Assembly: GCA_030323305.1 (NCBI GenBank) | Contig: CP106741.1 | Location: 4,525,501 to 4,589,500 of the forward strand | DNA: 64,000 nt | From: Paenibacillus sp. CC-CFT747 | GTDB taxonomy: Bacteria > Bacillota > Bacilli > Paenibacillales > NBRC-103111 | Reading direction: 5' to 3' | Shown here: positions 19,427 through 28,219 of the stretch, piece by piece | Position numbering within the stretch: position 1 is the first letter of the stretch | Layout: each line of letters starts with the position of its first letter | Notes under the pieces: model-generated | Database searches by the model: none | What the model saw: the letters and a program-made list of their open reading frames with translations, nothing else | Told to the model about the DNA's origin: nothing | Made by a program: the position numbers and the translations under genes

Positions 19427-20170
19427 ATGAGAATCGATGTGCTGACCCTGTTTCCGGAAATGTTCGAGGGCGTCTTCGGCGCCAGCATTCTGGGCAAGGC
19501 CCGGGAGAAGGGAATCGTTTCCTTGGCTACGGTCAACTTCCGTGAATATTCGACCAACAAACACAATACGGTGGACGATTACCCTTATGGGGGAGGCGGA
19601 GGGATGGTGCTTAAGCCCGAACCCGTCTTCGCGGCGGTGGAGGACTTGATGCGGGTAGGAGAGCCCAAGCCCCGGGTTATCCTATTATGCCCGCAAGGCG
19701 AGACCTTCTCCCAATCCAAGGCGGAGGAGCTTTCCCGGGAGGAGCACCTGGTGTTCATCTGCGGCCACTATGAGGGCTATGATGAACGCATTCGCGAGCA
19801 CCTGGTCACGGACGAGCTGTCCATCGGTGATTATGTCCTGACGGGAGGAGAACTTCCGGCTATGGTCATGATCGACAGCGTGGTCCGTCTGCTTCCCGGT
19901 GTCCTCGGCAACGAGCTGTCCGCCGTTACGGACTCCTTCAGCACGGGATTGCTGGAATATCCTCACTACACCAGACCCGCCAAATTCCGCGACTGGGAGG
20001 TGCCCGAGGTGCTCATATCCGGCCATCACGGCAATATCGAAGCCTGGCGCCGCCGGCAATCGCTGGAACGGACCTTCCGGCGCAGGCCGGACCTTCTGGA
20101 GCGGATGGAGCTTACCCCGGCCGATCGACGCTTCCTGGAGGAACTCCAAAAGAATGAGGCGGAAACCTAG
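19427..20170 (+). CDS. trmD: tRNA (guanine-N1-)-methyltransferase TrmD
   Basis: 247 residues from ATG 19427. SPOUT knotted fold: MRIDVLTLFPEMF start, NTVDDYPYGGGGGMVLKP, LLCPQGETFSQ, ICGHYEGYDERI and the knot loop SIGDYVLTGGELPAM. It makes m1G37 in tRNAs reading CCN, CUN and CGG, preventing frameshifting. Standard rimM-trmD-rplS order. Confidence 0.97.
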   Translation: MRIDVLTLFPEMFEGVFGASILGKAREKGIVSLATVNFREYSTNKHNTVDDYPYGGGGGMVLKPEPVFAAVEDLMRVGEPKPRVILLCPQGETFSQSKAEELSREEHLVFICGHYEGYDERIREHLVTDELSIGDYVLTGGELPAMVMIDSVVRLLPGVLGNELSAVTDSFSTGLLEYPHYTRPAKFRDWEVPEVLISGHHGNIEAWRRRQSLERTFRRRPDLLERMELTPADRRFLEELQKNEAET

Positions 20171-20359
20171 CACCGCTATTGTATTTTAACGGCAGCTGTG
20201 GTAGGATTAATTCTGTTGTGAATTTTCCTTTGGGGCCGTTCCTCTTATAGGAATTCGGTTATTAAAGGGTTGTTATCCTGGTGGTCCTCTACGCATTGAC
20301 AGCTAGATTAGTGACACGATGAAAGCGGAATGAACACCTGTGTGGAAGGAGGGAGTCCC
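20171..20359 (+). other. trmD-rplS intergenic leader
   Basis: 189 bp with no coding frame. TTGACA occurs at 20296-20301, but no convincing -10 box lies 16-18 bp after it. Some Firmicutes carry an L19 autoregulatory leader here; I see no structure I can assign with confidence. Confidence 0.3.
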
Positions 20360-20701
20360 ATGAATTTGATTCAGGAGATTACGAAAGAACAATTGCGCCA
20401 AGATCTTCCTAAGTTTCGCCCTGGCGACACGGTGAAGGTTTACGTAAAAGTTATCGAGGGTACCCGCGAGCGGATTCAGCTGTTCGAAGGCGTTGTAATT
20501 AAGCGCCGCGGCGGCGGAATCAGCGAAACGTTTACCGTTCGTAAAATTTCTTACGGCGTGGGCGTGGAAAGAACTTTCCCGCTGCATACACCTAAGATCG
20601 ACAAATTGGAAGTGGCTCGCCGTGGTAAAGTTCGCCGTGCGAAACTCTACTATCTGCGTAACCTGCGCGGTAAAGCAGCGAGAATTCAAGAAATTCGATA
20701 A
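20360..20701 (+). CDS. rplS: 50S ribosomal protein L19
   Basis: 113 residues from ATG 20360 (ggaaggaggg upstream); starts MNLIQEITKEQLRQDLP and holds FRPGDTVKVYVKV and GVVIKRRGGGISETFTVRK, both typical of L19. It lies at the 30S-50S interface. Ends in a terminator. Confidence 0.97.
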   Translation: MNLIQEITKEQLRQDLPKFRPGDTVKVYVKVIEGTRERIQLFEGVVIKRRGGGISETFTVRKISYGVGVERTFPLHTPKIDKLEVARRGKVRRAKLYYLRNLRGKAARIQEIR

Positions 20702-20710
20702 GAATGAACG

Positions 20711-20738
20711 GGGGCTTGTGCAAGCAAGTCCCTTTTCG
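20711..20738 (+). terminator. Terminator after rplS
   Basis: GGGGCTTG (20711-20718) pairs with CAAGTCCC (20725-20732) with one G-T pair and a 6-nt loop; TTTTcgTTTT follows. Confidence 0.8.
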
Positions 20739-20782
20739 TTTTCCAAAAGCGGACAGATGCTGGAGAAAGGTCGGTGTAGGCA

Positions 20783-21357
20783 GTGGAAGAAGGGCAGGTT
20801 CAACAGCCGGATGCAGTAAAAAGCGAAATATGGGAATGGGCCAAAGCCCTTATCATTGCGGGAGCTTTGGTGTTGTTGATCCGTTTTTTTGTGTTTGCCC
20901 CCTTTATCGTCGAAGGACCGTCCATGGAACCTAACTTCTACACGGGAGAACGGCTCATCGTTAACAAAATCATCTATACCATCCGGAAGCCCCACCGGGA
21001 GAAGTGGTCGTGTTCCACGCCCCGCAGGAGAAGGATTACATAAAACGGGTCATCGCGCTGCCCGGCGAAACGATCAAGATCGAGAAGGGCAAAGTCTACA
21101 TCAACAACGAGGAATTAAAGGAGCCTTATATCCAAGAGGCGATTGATAAATATTTTAAGGAGAACAACGCCGACTATAACGCGAACTATAAGGAAATGAC
21201 TATTCCGGACGGGGAAATCTTCGTGATGGGAGACAACCGCGTGAACAGTACGGACAGCCGGATGATCGGACCCGTTGCCTATGAGAAAATCATCGGGCGT
21301 GCGGATATTATCTTCTGGCCGCTCTCCAAGCTGCAGCTAATCAAGCACGACTACTAA
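20783..21357 (+). CDS. lepB: Type I signal peptidase LepB/SipS (one frameshift)
   Basis: About 191 residues after repair. One N-terminal membrane anchor (about residues 20-40), then the catalytic Ser47 in EGPSMEPNFYTGER and Lys88 in DYIKRVIALPGE, with MGDNRVNSTDSR near the C-terminus. It removes signal peptides from exported preproteins on the outer face. The break is at 20997-20999: GGG should be GGGG, giving KPHRGEVVVFHAP. Start GTG 20783. Followed by rbgA. Confidence 0.94.
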
Positions 21358-21387
21358 GAACCTTTAGACCGAAGAGGGGTGATCCTG

Positions 21388-22278
21388 TTGACGATTCAAT
21401 GGTTTCCGGGCCATATGACGAGGGCCAGAAGGCAGATTGAAGAGAAATTGAAGCTGATCGATGTCGTGATCGAGCTGTTGGATGCACGCATCCCGCTATC
21501 GAGCCGCAATCCGATGATCGATGAGATTCTGCAGGGGAAGCCGCGGCTCGTGCTCTTGAATAAATTCGATTTGGCCGACCCTCAAACGACCCAGGCTTGG
21601 GTGGCTTATTTTAAAGGGAAAGGTCTCGACGCCCTGCCGATCGACGCGGTAACGGGTAACCAGATGAAAGAGATTGTTCCCCGCAGCCAAGCCCTCCTGA
21701 AGGAAAAAATCGAGCGGCAGCTTCGCAAAGGTATCCAGCCGCGTGCGGTGCGGGCCTTGATCGTGGGGATTCCTAACGTCGGCAAATCGACCCTCATTAA
21801 CCGTCTGGCAGGACGTAAGGTAGCCGCGACCGGGGACAAGCCCGGCGTTACCAAGGGGCAGCAGTGGATCAAGGCGGGATCGGAGCTCGAGCTGCTTGAC
21901 ACGCCCGGTATCCTCTGGCCGAAATTTGAGGATCCGGGCGTGGGCCTTCGGCTTGCCGCGACGGGGGCCATCCGGGATGAAGTGCTGCCCTGGGAGGAAG
22001 TCGCCTTTTTTGCCGTGAAATATATGGTGCAGTATTACGAAGAAGCGTTGAAGGAACGCTTCTCCCTGGACGTGGAAGGAATCGACCTGGAGAATCCGCA
22101 AGAAGTCGTGGAGGTCATGGAAGCGATCGGACGCAAGCGGGGATGCCTGCAGAGCGGCGGACGAGTCGATCTGGAAAAAGCGTCCATCCTGATTCTTCGC
22201 GATCTTCGGGCAGGCAAAATGGGCCGGATTTCTTTGGAGCATCCCGACGACGGAGTGGATTTGTCGGTAGAACGCTGA
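21388..22278 (+). CDS. rbgA: Ribosome biogenesis GTPase RbgA (YlqF)
   Basis: 296 residues from TTG 21388 (MTIQWFPGHMTRARR), preceded by gaagaggggtg; an earlier in-frame GTG overlaps that site. A circularly permuted GTPase: G4 NKFDLAD (about residue 60) precedes G1 GIPNVGKSTLINRL (about 128) and G3 LLDTPG. RbgA drives late 50S assembly (L16 incorporation). Ends in a clear terminator. Confidence 0.95.
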   Translation: MTIQWFPGHMTRARRQIEEKLKLIDVVIELLDARIPLSSRNPMIDEILQGKPRLVLLNKFDLADPQTTQAWVAYFKGKGLDALPIDAVTGNQMKEIVPRSQALLKEKIERQLRKGIQPRAVRALIVGIPNVGKSTLINRLAGRKVAATGDKPGVTKGQQWIKAGSELELLDTPGILWPKFEDPGVGLRLAATGAIRDEVLPWEEVAFFAVKYMVQYYEEALKERFSLDVEGIDLENPQEVVEVMEAIGRKRGCLQSGGRVDLEKASILILRDLRAGKMGRISLEHPDDGVDLSVER

Positions 22279-22322
22279 AAACCACCGGGTAACCGGATAC
22301 CAATAGCTTGACAGCAGAGCAA

Positions 22323-22351
22323 AGACCGGCCGAAGAGGCTGGTCTTTTTTT
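22323..22351 (+). terminator. Rho-independent terminator after rbgA
   Basis: AGACCGGCC (22323-22331), 5-nt loop, GGCTGGTCT (22337-22345), then seven T. Confidence 0.9.
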
Positions 22352-22369
22352 ATGGTAAGACGAGAAGAA

Positions 22370-22683
22370 ATGCTTGAGATTAAGGTCCACAGTAAGGTAG
22401 TGGGAGAGGGAGCGGAGCTCGTGACAGCCGCATCCCGTCTGCTGGGAACCGTCTCGGAAGAGGTAAGCCTGCGCACCAGGTGGTGGATGAGGTGGTGGAG
22501 CTCATGGAGACGGCTATCAGCATCCGCAACCGACCGGTCTCCGCCGAGGTGGAGGACCAGGTTCAGGATTTGATCGGCAATATCGTCCGAGTTCGGCATA
22601 CTTCCCATCACGTGGAAGGAATAACGGCCTTTATGAGGTCGCTGGTCGGACAGTTTCCATTGACTGATGCCCGGCGGAAGTAA
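22370..22683 (+). CDS. Small hypothetical helical protein between rbgA and rnhB (one frameshift)
   Basis: I do not recognise this gene. Two overlapping frames join into about 104 residues if one base is restored near 22466-22475: MLEIKVHSKVVGEGAELV at the start, then HQVVDEVVELMETAISI, and ending GITAFMRSLVGQFPLTDARRK. It looks alpha-helical, soluble and mildly acidic, with no Cys pairs or membrane segment. The start is uncertain: ATG 22370 or ATG 22352, neither with a strong Shine-Dalgarno, and it begins right after the rbgA terminator with no clear promoter. Terminators on both sides delimit it. Support for coding is the long tail in one frame and the consistent repair pattern seen in its neighbours. 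Confidence 0.5.
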
Positions 22684-22707
22684 GCCGTTCATCTGATGTC
22701 TGGCTGA

Positions 22708-22742
22708 CCGTCAGCGGGAAGTTTTCCGCCGGCGGTTTTTTT
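22708..22742 (+). terminator. Terminator before rnhB
   Basis: An imperfect GC-rich stem (ccgtcagcgggaa with ttccgccggcgg, ending 22735) followed by seven T at 22736-22742. Confidence 0.75.
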
Positions 22743-22813
22743 ATTATGGAGTCTCTAGGTTCTGGCCCGGGTAGAGGGGATGGAGTATAATCGAGTAACG
22801 GGGTGAGGACAGC

Positions 22814-23434
22814 ATGCTGCAATACGAGCAGGATTTATGGAAAATGAATTATACCCGGATAGCGGGAATTGACGAGGTCGGGCGGGGTTGTTTGTTCGGC
22901 GATGTGGTGGCGGCAGCGGTCATTCTGCCCTGCGGCCTGATTATAGAAGAGGTCAATGATTCGAAGAAGCTGACCGCCAAGAAGAGGGAGGAACTGTATG
23001 CCCAAATCATGGACCAAGCGTTGGCGGTTGGGATCGGAATGGTTGACTGTGCGACCATCGATTCCATCAATATCAAACAGGCCGCACGGCTTGCGATGAA
23101 GCAGGCCTTGGAGAGGTTGACGATTCGTCCGGATTATTTGCTGGTGGACGCGGAGAAGGTGGACACCTCCATCCGGCAGCTGGCCATCGTTCACGGGGAT
23201 GCGGTCAGCCAGTCCATAGCCGCCGCCTCTATCGTCGCGAAGGTGACCCGGGACCGGATGTGCGAGCAATGGGACAAGCAGTACCCCGAGTACGGGCTGG
23301 CCAAGCATAAAGGATATGCCACCAAGCATCACCGGGCCAGATTAAGGGAATTGGGACCTAGTCCGTTACATAGAAAAAGCTTTCTCGGCAAGCTGCTTCA
23401 AGAAGAGAAGGAACAGCTGACATTTGATCTGTGA
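22814..23434 (+). CDS. rnhB: Ribonuclease HII
   Basis: 206 residues from ATG 22814 (ggggtgagg upstream). Catalytic Asp/Glu in AGIDEVGRG, then NDSKKLTAKKRE, LLVDAEKVD, and AASIVAKVTRDRMC. It cuts RNA in RNA-DNA hybrids, including single ribonucleotides. A TATAAT at 22786-22791 may be its -10 box, though the -35 is poor. Follows rbgA in B. subtilis too. Confidence 0.95.
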   Translation: MLQYEQDLWKMNYTRIAGIDEVGRGCLFGDVVAAAVILPCGLIIEEVNDSKKLTAKKREELYAQIMDQALAVGIGMVDCATIDSINIKQAARLAMKQALERLTIRPDYLLVDAEKVDTSIRQLAIVHGDAVSQSIAAASIVAKVTRDRMCEQWDKQYPEYGLAKHKGYATKHHRARLRELGPSPLHRKSFLGKLLQEEKEQLTFDL

Positions 23435-23497
23435 AATAGGCTTCCGCCTGCCGATAAATAACCCATAGACACAGAAGAGTGAAGGGGTGGGGAAGGC

Positions 23498-25380
23498 ATG
23501 AATATTGGTCAGCTTCTTCGGAGCATGATCGGAGAAGGACAGCCGGCGGAGCCCAAAACCTTGGAGCTGAAAGCAGGCCAGGTGGTAAAAGGGATGGTGC
23601 TTCGTCTGCTGGCCGAGCAGCAGGCGATGGTGTCGATAGATGGCGTCACGGTTAAAGCGCGCCTGGAGGCCCCTCTGAAAGCGGGAGAAGCGACTTGGCT
23701 GCAGGTGCAGCCGTCCCCGGATGGCGGCCCGCTCGTCCTTAGTCCGGCCGCTAATGGAAACGCAATCGTTGAGGGGAGGAATCCTTAGCCCTGCTTCTTA
23801 AAAGTTTTACTCTGCCGGACGAGCCGGGAAACCGGCTAGCGGTGAGGATTTTGCAAAGAGAAGGCATCCCGCTAACGAAGGAAACCATCAGGGGATACGC
23901 GGAAATGAGCGGGCAGGCCCCTTCGGGCGTCCCGTCCGGAGAGTGGAAGCAGGCGGCTCTACTGGCCGTCAAGAAGGGCATTCCGCTTAGCCGGGAGACC
24001 GTAGCTCCCCTGCGGGAGGTCTTGTATGGCATTCCGCTTCACCAGAAGCTTACTAGTCTGAGGGAACAAGCGGAGACCTTTCTAAGCCAGCCAGGGGCAA
24101 GCTCAACCCCCATGGGCCGAACGCTGCAGCAGACCGTGCAGCTCCTCGAAACGGTCCTTGGCATGGGAGAGGAGGCGATGGAGGCGAAGGGAACCACACT
24201 TACTCCCTCCTCCTCTCTGATGGCTGAGGAAATCCAAGGAGGAAACAGGCCTCCGTCGGCTGCGGTGGCGGCACGGGGTTCTGTTCCGGAAGAAATTGCG
24301 GATTTCCGCGCGAGTGTCCCGTTCGTTCCACCTAAGGAAGCGGACGGAAATCTCAAGGTTCAGGAAACCTCACGGGGGAACGATCGGGAGATCGGACATT
24401 ATCCGGGCCTGCCACAGAGCGAAGCCCGGTTCCTGCCCCCTTCCCCAAACGGATTCCTCTCTTTCCGCGGAAGATTCTCCTCCTCCCGAAACCGCTTCTA
24501 CCCGACCTGAATCCGGGATAACAGGAGCGGAAAACGGAGAGGGAGTGGGGCCCAGGAAAGGAATGGACAGGCAGCAGGCAGTTATTCAATCCGAGACTCT
24601 GGAAACAGAGGAAGGCTCGAATACGCCGCAGGAAAGGAAGGTTTCTCCGTCAATTGAAGAAGAACCTTGGATAGGCAAGCTCTTGAAAGCGGTAGGGATC
24701 GACCATGAGCATCACGTGGCCAGAAGGCTGCAAGCCGCCTCAGCCGTCTCTCCGAACTCTATGGAGGAAGGAGTAGCCTGGCTGGGGGAAAGTCCGGAAA
24801 CGCACGAAGCCGTATGGGCGGCGGGAGATAATTTGAAAAGTCTCCTGCTGCAGCTGACGGCAGCCGAAGGACTGCCTTCTTCTTTAAAGGATTCGGTGCA
24901 GCAGGCTCTTCAGCAGGTGACCGGGCAGCAGCTCCTGCTGGCTTCAGATCGTCAATCCGCGTTCACCCATGTTACGATTCTTCTTCCCTTCCGAGATGGG
25001 AACGGAGATCAGACGGCAGCCGTTCACGTTCAGTCGCGCAAAGGGCCGCGGGGGAATTGGATCCCTCCAATTGCCGGCTTGTTTTTGATCTGCAGATGAA
25101 GGCATTGGGCAGTACCCTGGTGGACGTTCAAGTATATGACCGCCTCGTGAGCCTGCAGGTTTTGAACAACGAGCCCTTTACGGCCTCCCTTCTGGAGAGC
25201 CACAAAGAGGAGATCGCCAATGGTCTCGCCGGCTTGGGTTACCGGTTCCTCTCATTGAAATGCTCGTCCTTTCCGGAGCAGCCCGCGGACCTGAATGAAG
25301 GGGTCGATGCGGCGGGCATACCGCCCGTTCCGGCTGCTTACCGCTCCAAGCCATATAAAGGAGTGGATTTACGGATATGA
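23498..25380 (+). CDS. ylqG: YlqG-like protein with FliK-type C-terminal domain (about four frameshifts)
   Basis: About 628 residues after repair. N-terminal part: short helix MNIGQLLRSMIGEG, a small beta-rich region (LELKAGQVVKGMVLRLL), then two copies of an I-P-L-[ST]-[KR]-E-T motif (GIPLTKETIRG, GIPLSRETVAP). The middle is Pro/Ser/Glu-rich and low complexity. The last 90 residues (LGSTLVDVQVYDRLVSLQV ... LAGLGYRFLSLKC) follow the pattern of the hook-length control domain of FliK. Breaks: G run 23773-23776; two C runs at about 24436-24446 (together they give PPFPQTDSSLS); G run 25050-25054. Overlaps ylqH by 4 bp. Function unproven; a FliK paralogue is my inference. Confidence 0.7.
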
Positions 25381-25664
25381 AGCCATCCAAAACGAACCTT
25401 AAACAAGCGGTGGCTCTCCGGTATTCTCCCGAAACCAAACAAGCCCCGACCGTGACGGCCAAGGGGAAAGGGCAAGTAGCGGAAGCCATTCTGAAGAAAG
25501 CGCGGGAGCATGGCGTTCCGATCCAGGAAGATCCGTCCCTGGTGGAGGTGCTCTCCAAGCTGGAAATTAACCAGGAGATTCCCCATGAGCTGTATCAGCT
25601 TGTGGCCGAAATTTTAAGCTTTGTCTACCGTTCGGATCAGAGAGCCAAGGGAGGTCCATCATGA
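25377..25664 (+). CDS. ylqH: YlqH: stand-alone FlhB cytoplasmic-domain-like protein
   Basis: 95 residues. From KQAVALRYSPETKQAPTV onward it follows the cytoplasmic tail of FlhB that comes after the self-cleaving NPTH motif (compare flhB in this window: HYAIAIKYESGMEAPKVLAKG ... AEVLAYVYK versus AEILSFVYR here). It lacks the membrane domain and the NPTH motif itself. Similar FlhB-tail proteins (FlhX/YlqH type) can partly replace the FlhB tail in some bacteria. Translationally coupled to ylqG (ATGA overlap) and to the next gene. Confidence 0.8.
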   Translation: MKPSKTNLKQAVALRYSPETKQAPTVTAKGKGQVAEAILKKAREHGVPIQEDPSLVEVLSKLEINQEIPHELYQLVAEILSFVYRSDQRAKGGPS

Positions 25665-26038
25665 AGGCGGCCAAGCCGGGAAGCCGAAGAGAAGTGGGGC
25701 AAAAAGGAGAAGATCTGGCCGCCCAATTCTTCACGGACAAGGGAAGCCGGGTAATCCGACGCAATTGGAGATGCCGGTCAGGCGAACTAGATTTGATTGT
25801 GGAGGAGGAAGGCATCCTCGTTTTTGTCGAAGTGCGGACCCGGCGGGCAACCGGGCGGTTTGGGACCCCTCAGGAATCCGTCGATTACCGCAAGCAGCGG
25901 CAGGTAAGAGAGACCGCTCAAGTCTATCTGCATCAGACGGGAGGCCACGACCGCCAAATCCGTTTCGATCTGGTGTCGGTTATGCTTGATTTAAAGGGGG
26001 ACGTCCTGGAGGTCCAGCATCTGCCGTTTGCCTTCTAA
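25661..26038 (+). CDS. yraN: UPF0102 family protein YraN
   Basis: 125 residues from ATG 25661, overlapping the ylqH stop. Restriction-endonuclease-like core: GQKGEDLAAQFF, RRNWRCRSGELDLIVEE, LVFVEVRTRR; the usual Lys of the E-x-K catalytic motif is Arg here, as in a share of the family. Exact activity of the family is not established; it is a conserved partner of rnhB and comM. Ends in a terminator. Confidence 0.9.
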   Translation: MKAAKPGSRREVGQKGEDLAAQFFTDKGSRVIRRNWRCRSGELDLIVEEEGILVFVEVRTRRATGRFGTPQESVDYRKQRQVRETAQVYLHQTGGHDRQIRFDLVSVMLDLKGDVLEVQHLPFAF

Positions 26039-26074
26039 GTCTCTTTGATAAGCCATGCAGTAAACAAGAAGAGG

Positions 26075-26099
26075 AGGAGCCCGTGAAGGGCTCCTTTTT
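26075..26099 (+). terminator. Terminator after yraN
   Basis: aGGAGCCC (26075-26082), loop GTGAA, GGGCTCCt (26088-26095), then TTTTT. Confidence 0.9.
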
Positions 26100-26239
26100 C
26101 ATTTGAACGGATTAGGGGAGAAGGAGAAAGAGGGGATGGAAGAATAGGATGGAAGGGAAGGAGCTAGAAGGATAGAGAACGGACCGGATCCAGAGAGGCT
26201 AATTATTTAATGAGATTAATTATTATTGTCGATAATTGT

Positions 26240-27787
26240 CTAACCTTCTTGCTTCTTGTCCAGGCTGCGGTACTGGATCGCTTCGGCCAGATGCTCGGTC
26301 TCGATGTCCCGGGATCCGGACAGATCAGCGATGGTGCGGGCGATTTTGAGAATCCGGTCGTGGGACCGGACACTGAGCCCCAGAGCGTCGAAGGTGAGGC
26401 GAAGCAGATCTTCGCTTTCGGGTTTTAAGGCGCAATGCCGGCGAAGCGAGCTCGCCCGATAATTCCCCATTGAAGCGAATCCCGGTATTATGGAACCGGC
26501 GGGCCTGAATGGCATGTGCTTTCTCCACCTGTTCTTTCATGGCGGCAGAGGAAAGATTGGCTTCCTTGGAGGTCAAGGAGGCATAATCCATTCGGGGAAC
26601 CTCCACATGAAGGTCGATGCGGTCAAGCAAGGGCCCGGAAATTTTGGAACGGTAATTTCCGATTTTGAGCGGCGAACAGGTGCACGAGTGGGAAGGGGTC
26701 TCTGCACCGTAATAACCGCAAGGGCATGGATTCATGGAGGCCGCTAGGACGAAATGGGACGGGAAAGTGAAGACGGCGCGTGCCCGTCCGATGGTTACGC
26801 TCCTGTCTTCAAGAGGCTGCCGCAGCACCTCCAGAACGCTGCGCGAGAATTCGGGAAGCTCGTCGAGAAACAGCACACCCCGATGGGCGAGGCTGACCTC
26901 ACCCGGTTTGGGGATGGCTCCGCCTCCAATCAAGCCCCCGCCTGAGATGGTATGATGAGGGGAGCGAAAGGGCCGCCGGCGTAAAAGCTCCGCCCGCCCG
27001 TTCAGCTTCCCGGCTACGCTGTAAATCTTGGTTACCTCCAGGGCTTCGGAGTCGGGCATGTCCGGCAGAATGCCCGGGAGCCGCCGGATGAGCATCGTTT
27101 TGCCGGTGCCGGGCGGACCCACGAGAATGATGTTGTGAAGGCCGGAGGCGGCAATGACCATGGCTCTCTTTACATGCTGTTGGCCATTAACATCGGCATA
27201 ATCGGGTTCGGACAAAGCAGTTGAGATCGAACCCGGAGCAGGATTTATTACATGATGTGAATAATTAATTTCATTAATCAAATCCTCCGAAACCTGTCGA
27301 ATGTCGTTCAGATGGGATAAGGGGTAAGCTTTGAGGCCTTCGACGAGCAGCGCCTCGTTCAAGTTAGCTGCAGGGAGGACGATCTTCTCCAATCCTTTTT
27401 CCCGGGCATGGTGGACCATAGCCAGAATGCCGGGAACGGGACGAAGCGATCCGTCCAGAGCCAGCTCTCCGATAAGCAGGGTCCGCTCGAAGCCTTTCGC
27501 CCCCAGCTGCCCGCTTGATACAAGAAGTCCGATGGCGATGGCCAAGTCGAAGGAAGACCCTTCCTTGCGGACATCCGCAGGAGCGAGGTTGATCGTGACC
27601 CGTTCCATCGGAAAGGTATAGTTGCAATTGCGGACAGCAGCCCGCACCCGCTCCGCCGATTCCCTTACGGCGGAGTCAGGTAGCCCCACCAAATTAACTT
27701 GGGGAGTCCGCTGCTGATATCCGCCTCTACTTCAATTAACTGTCCGTCGATTCCATGGACGCATGCACTCCATACTTTGCCAAACAA
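26240..27787 (-). CDS. comM: ComM/YifB Mg-chelatase-type ATPase (two frame changes)
   Basis: About 515 residues after repair, normal length. Starts at TTG 27787 (MFGKVWSACVHGIDGQL) after GAGAGGTG. N-terminal Lon-like fold (LPDSAVRESAERVRAA, INLAPADVRKEG), AAA+ domain with Walker A VGPPGTGKTMLIRRLP and MNPCPCGYYG, and a C-terminal lid. ComM-type helicases drive branch migration in natural transformation. Break 1: forward GGGG at 27701-27704 is one short. Break 2 at 26455-26457 needs the opposite sign (one extra base, or two lost), joining FNGELS to SLRRHCALKPES. Diverges from the zinc-ribbon gene. Confidence 0.93.
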
Positions 27788-27791
27788 CTGA

Positions 27792-27892
27792 AAGCACCTC
27801 TCTCCCGGATATATCCCCTCTGCCCAATAGGCGGGGAAAGTCCTGCGGAAAAAGGTGCTTCCTCATTTCCATAATGTCTTTCTACTATTATA
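27792..27892 (-). promoter_or_regulatory. comM promoter and structured leader
   Basis: Read on the minus strand, TATAAT (complement of 27887-27892) is a good -10 box. The leader then contains AAGCACCT (complement of 27853-27860), exactly complementary to AGGTGCTT (complement of 27792-27799), which includes the comM Shine-Dalgarno. A second CCCC/GGGG helix can form inside. The ribosome-binding site could therefore be sequestered. The -35 box is poor. Confidence 0.5.
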
Positions 27893-27985
27893 AACCAATT
27901 CCATCTGAAAAGGTACTCCTGCCAAATTTGGAAAAACGGATGGAAGTTCGGCTCATCCGGACATACTAACCTGGAGGTGAGACGA

Positions 27986-28219
27986 ATGAACAACCAGCCG
28001 TATTATTGTCCTAGCTGCCGGTCCAACCGGTACAAATTCAAGCAGGTCATTACTTACACCCAGCCTTTCTACAAGGATGCGGTAACCGGAGAGGTCGTCG
28101 AGAGGATGGAGCCGGAGCTCGTTCACGAGCCGGAGGCGGTTATCCAGTGCCAAGTATGCGGATTCGAAGGCAACGAGCTGCGATTCATCAAGCAGGCGGA
28201 GCGGGAACCGAGACGCTGA
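27986..28219 (+). CDS. Small zinc-ribbon protein of unknown function
   Basis: 77 residues from ATG 27986, with ggaggtgag upstream. Two knuckles, CPSC (residues 8-11) and CQVC (near 53), make a likely zinc ribbon; between them is a Glu-rich stretch (GEVVERMEPELVHEPEAV). No enzyme domain. Lies alone between comM (divergent) and sucC, with a hairpin behind it. Could be a nucleic-acid-binding or adaptor protein; I cannot name the family. Confidence 0.8.
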   Translation: MNNQPYYCPSCRSNRYKFKQVITYTQPFYKDAVTGEVVERMEPELVHEPEAVIQCQVCGFEGNELRFIKQAEREPRR

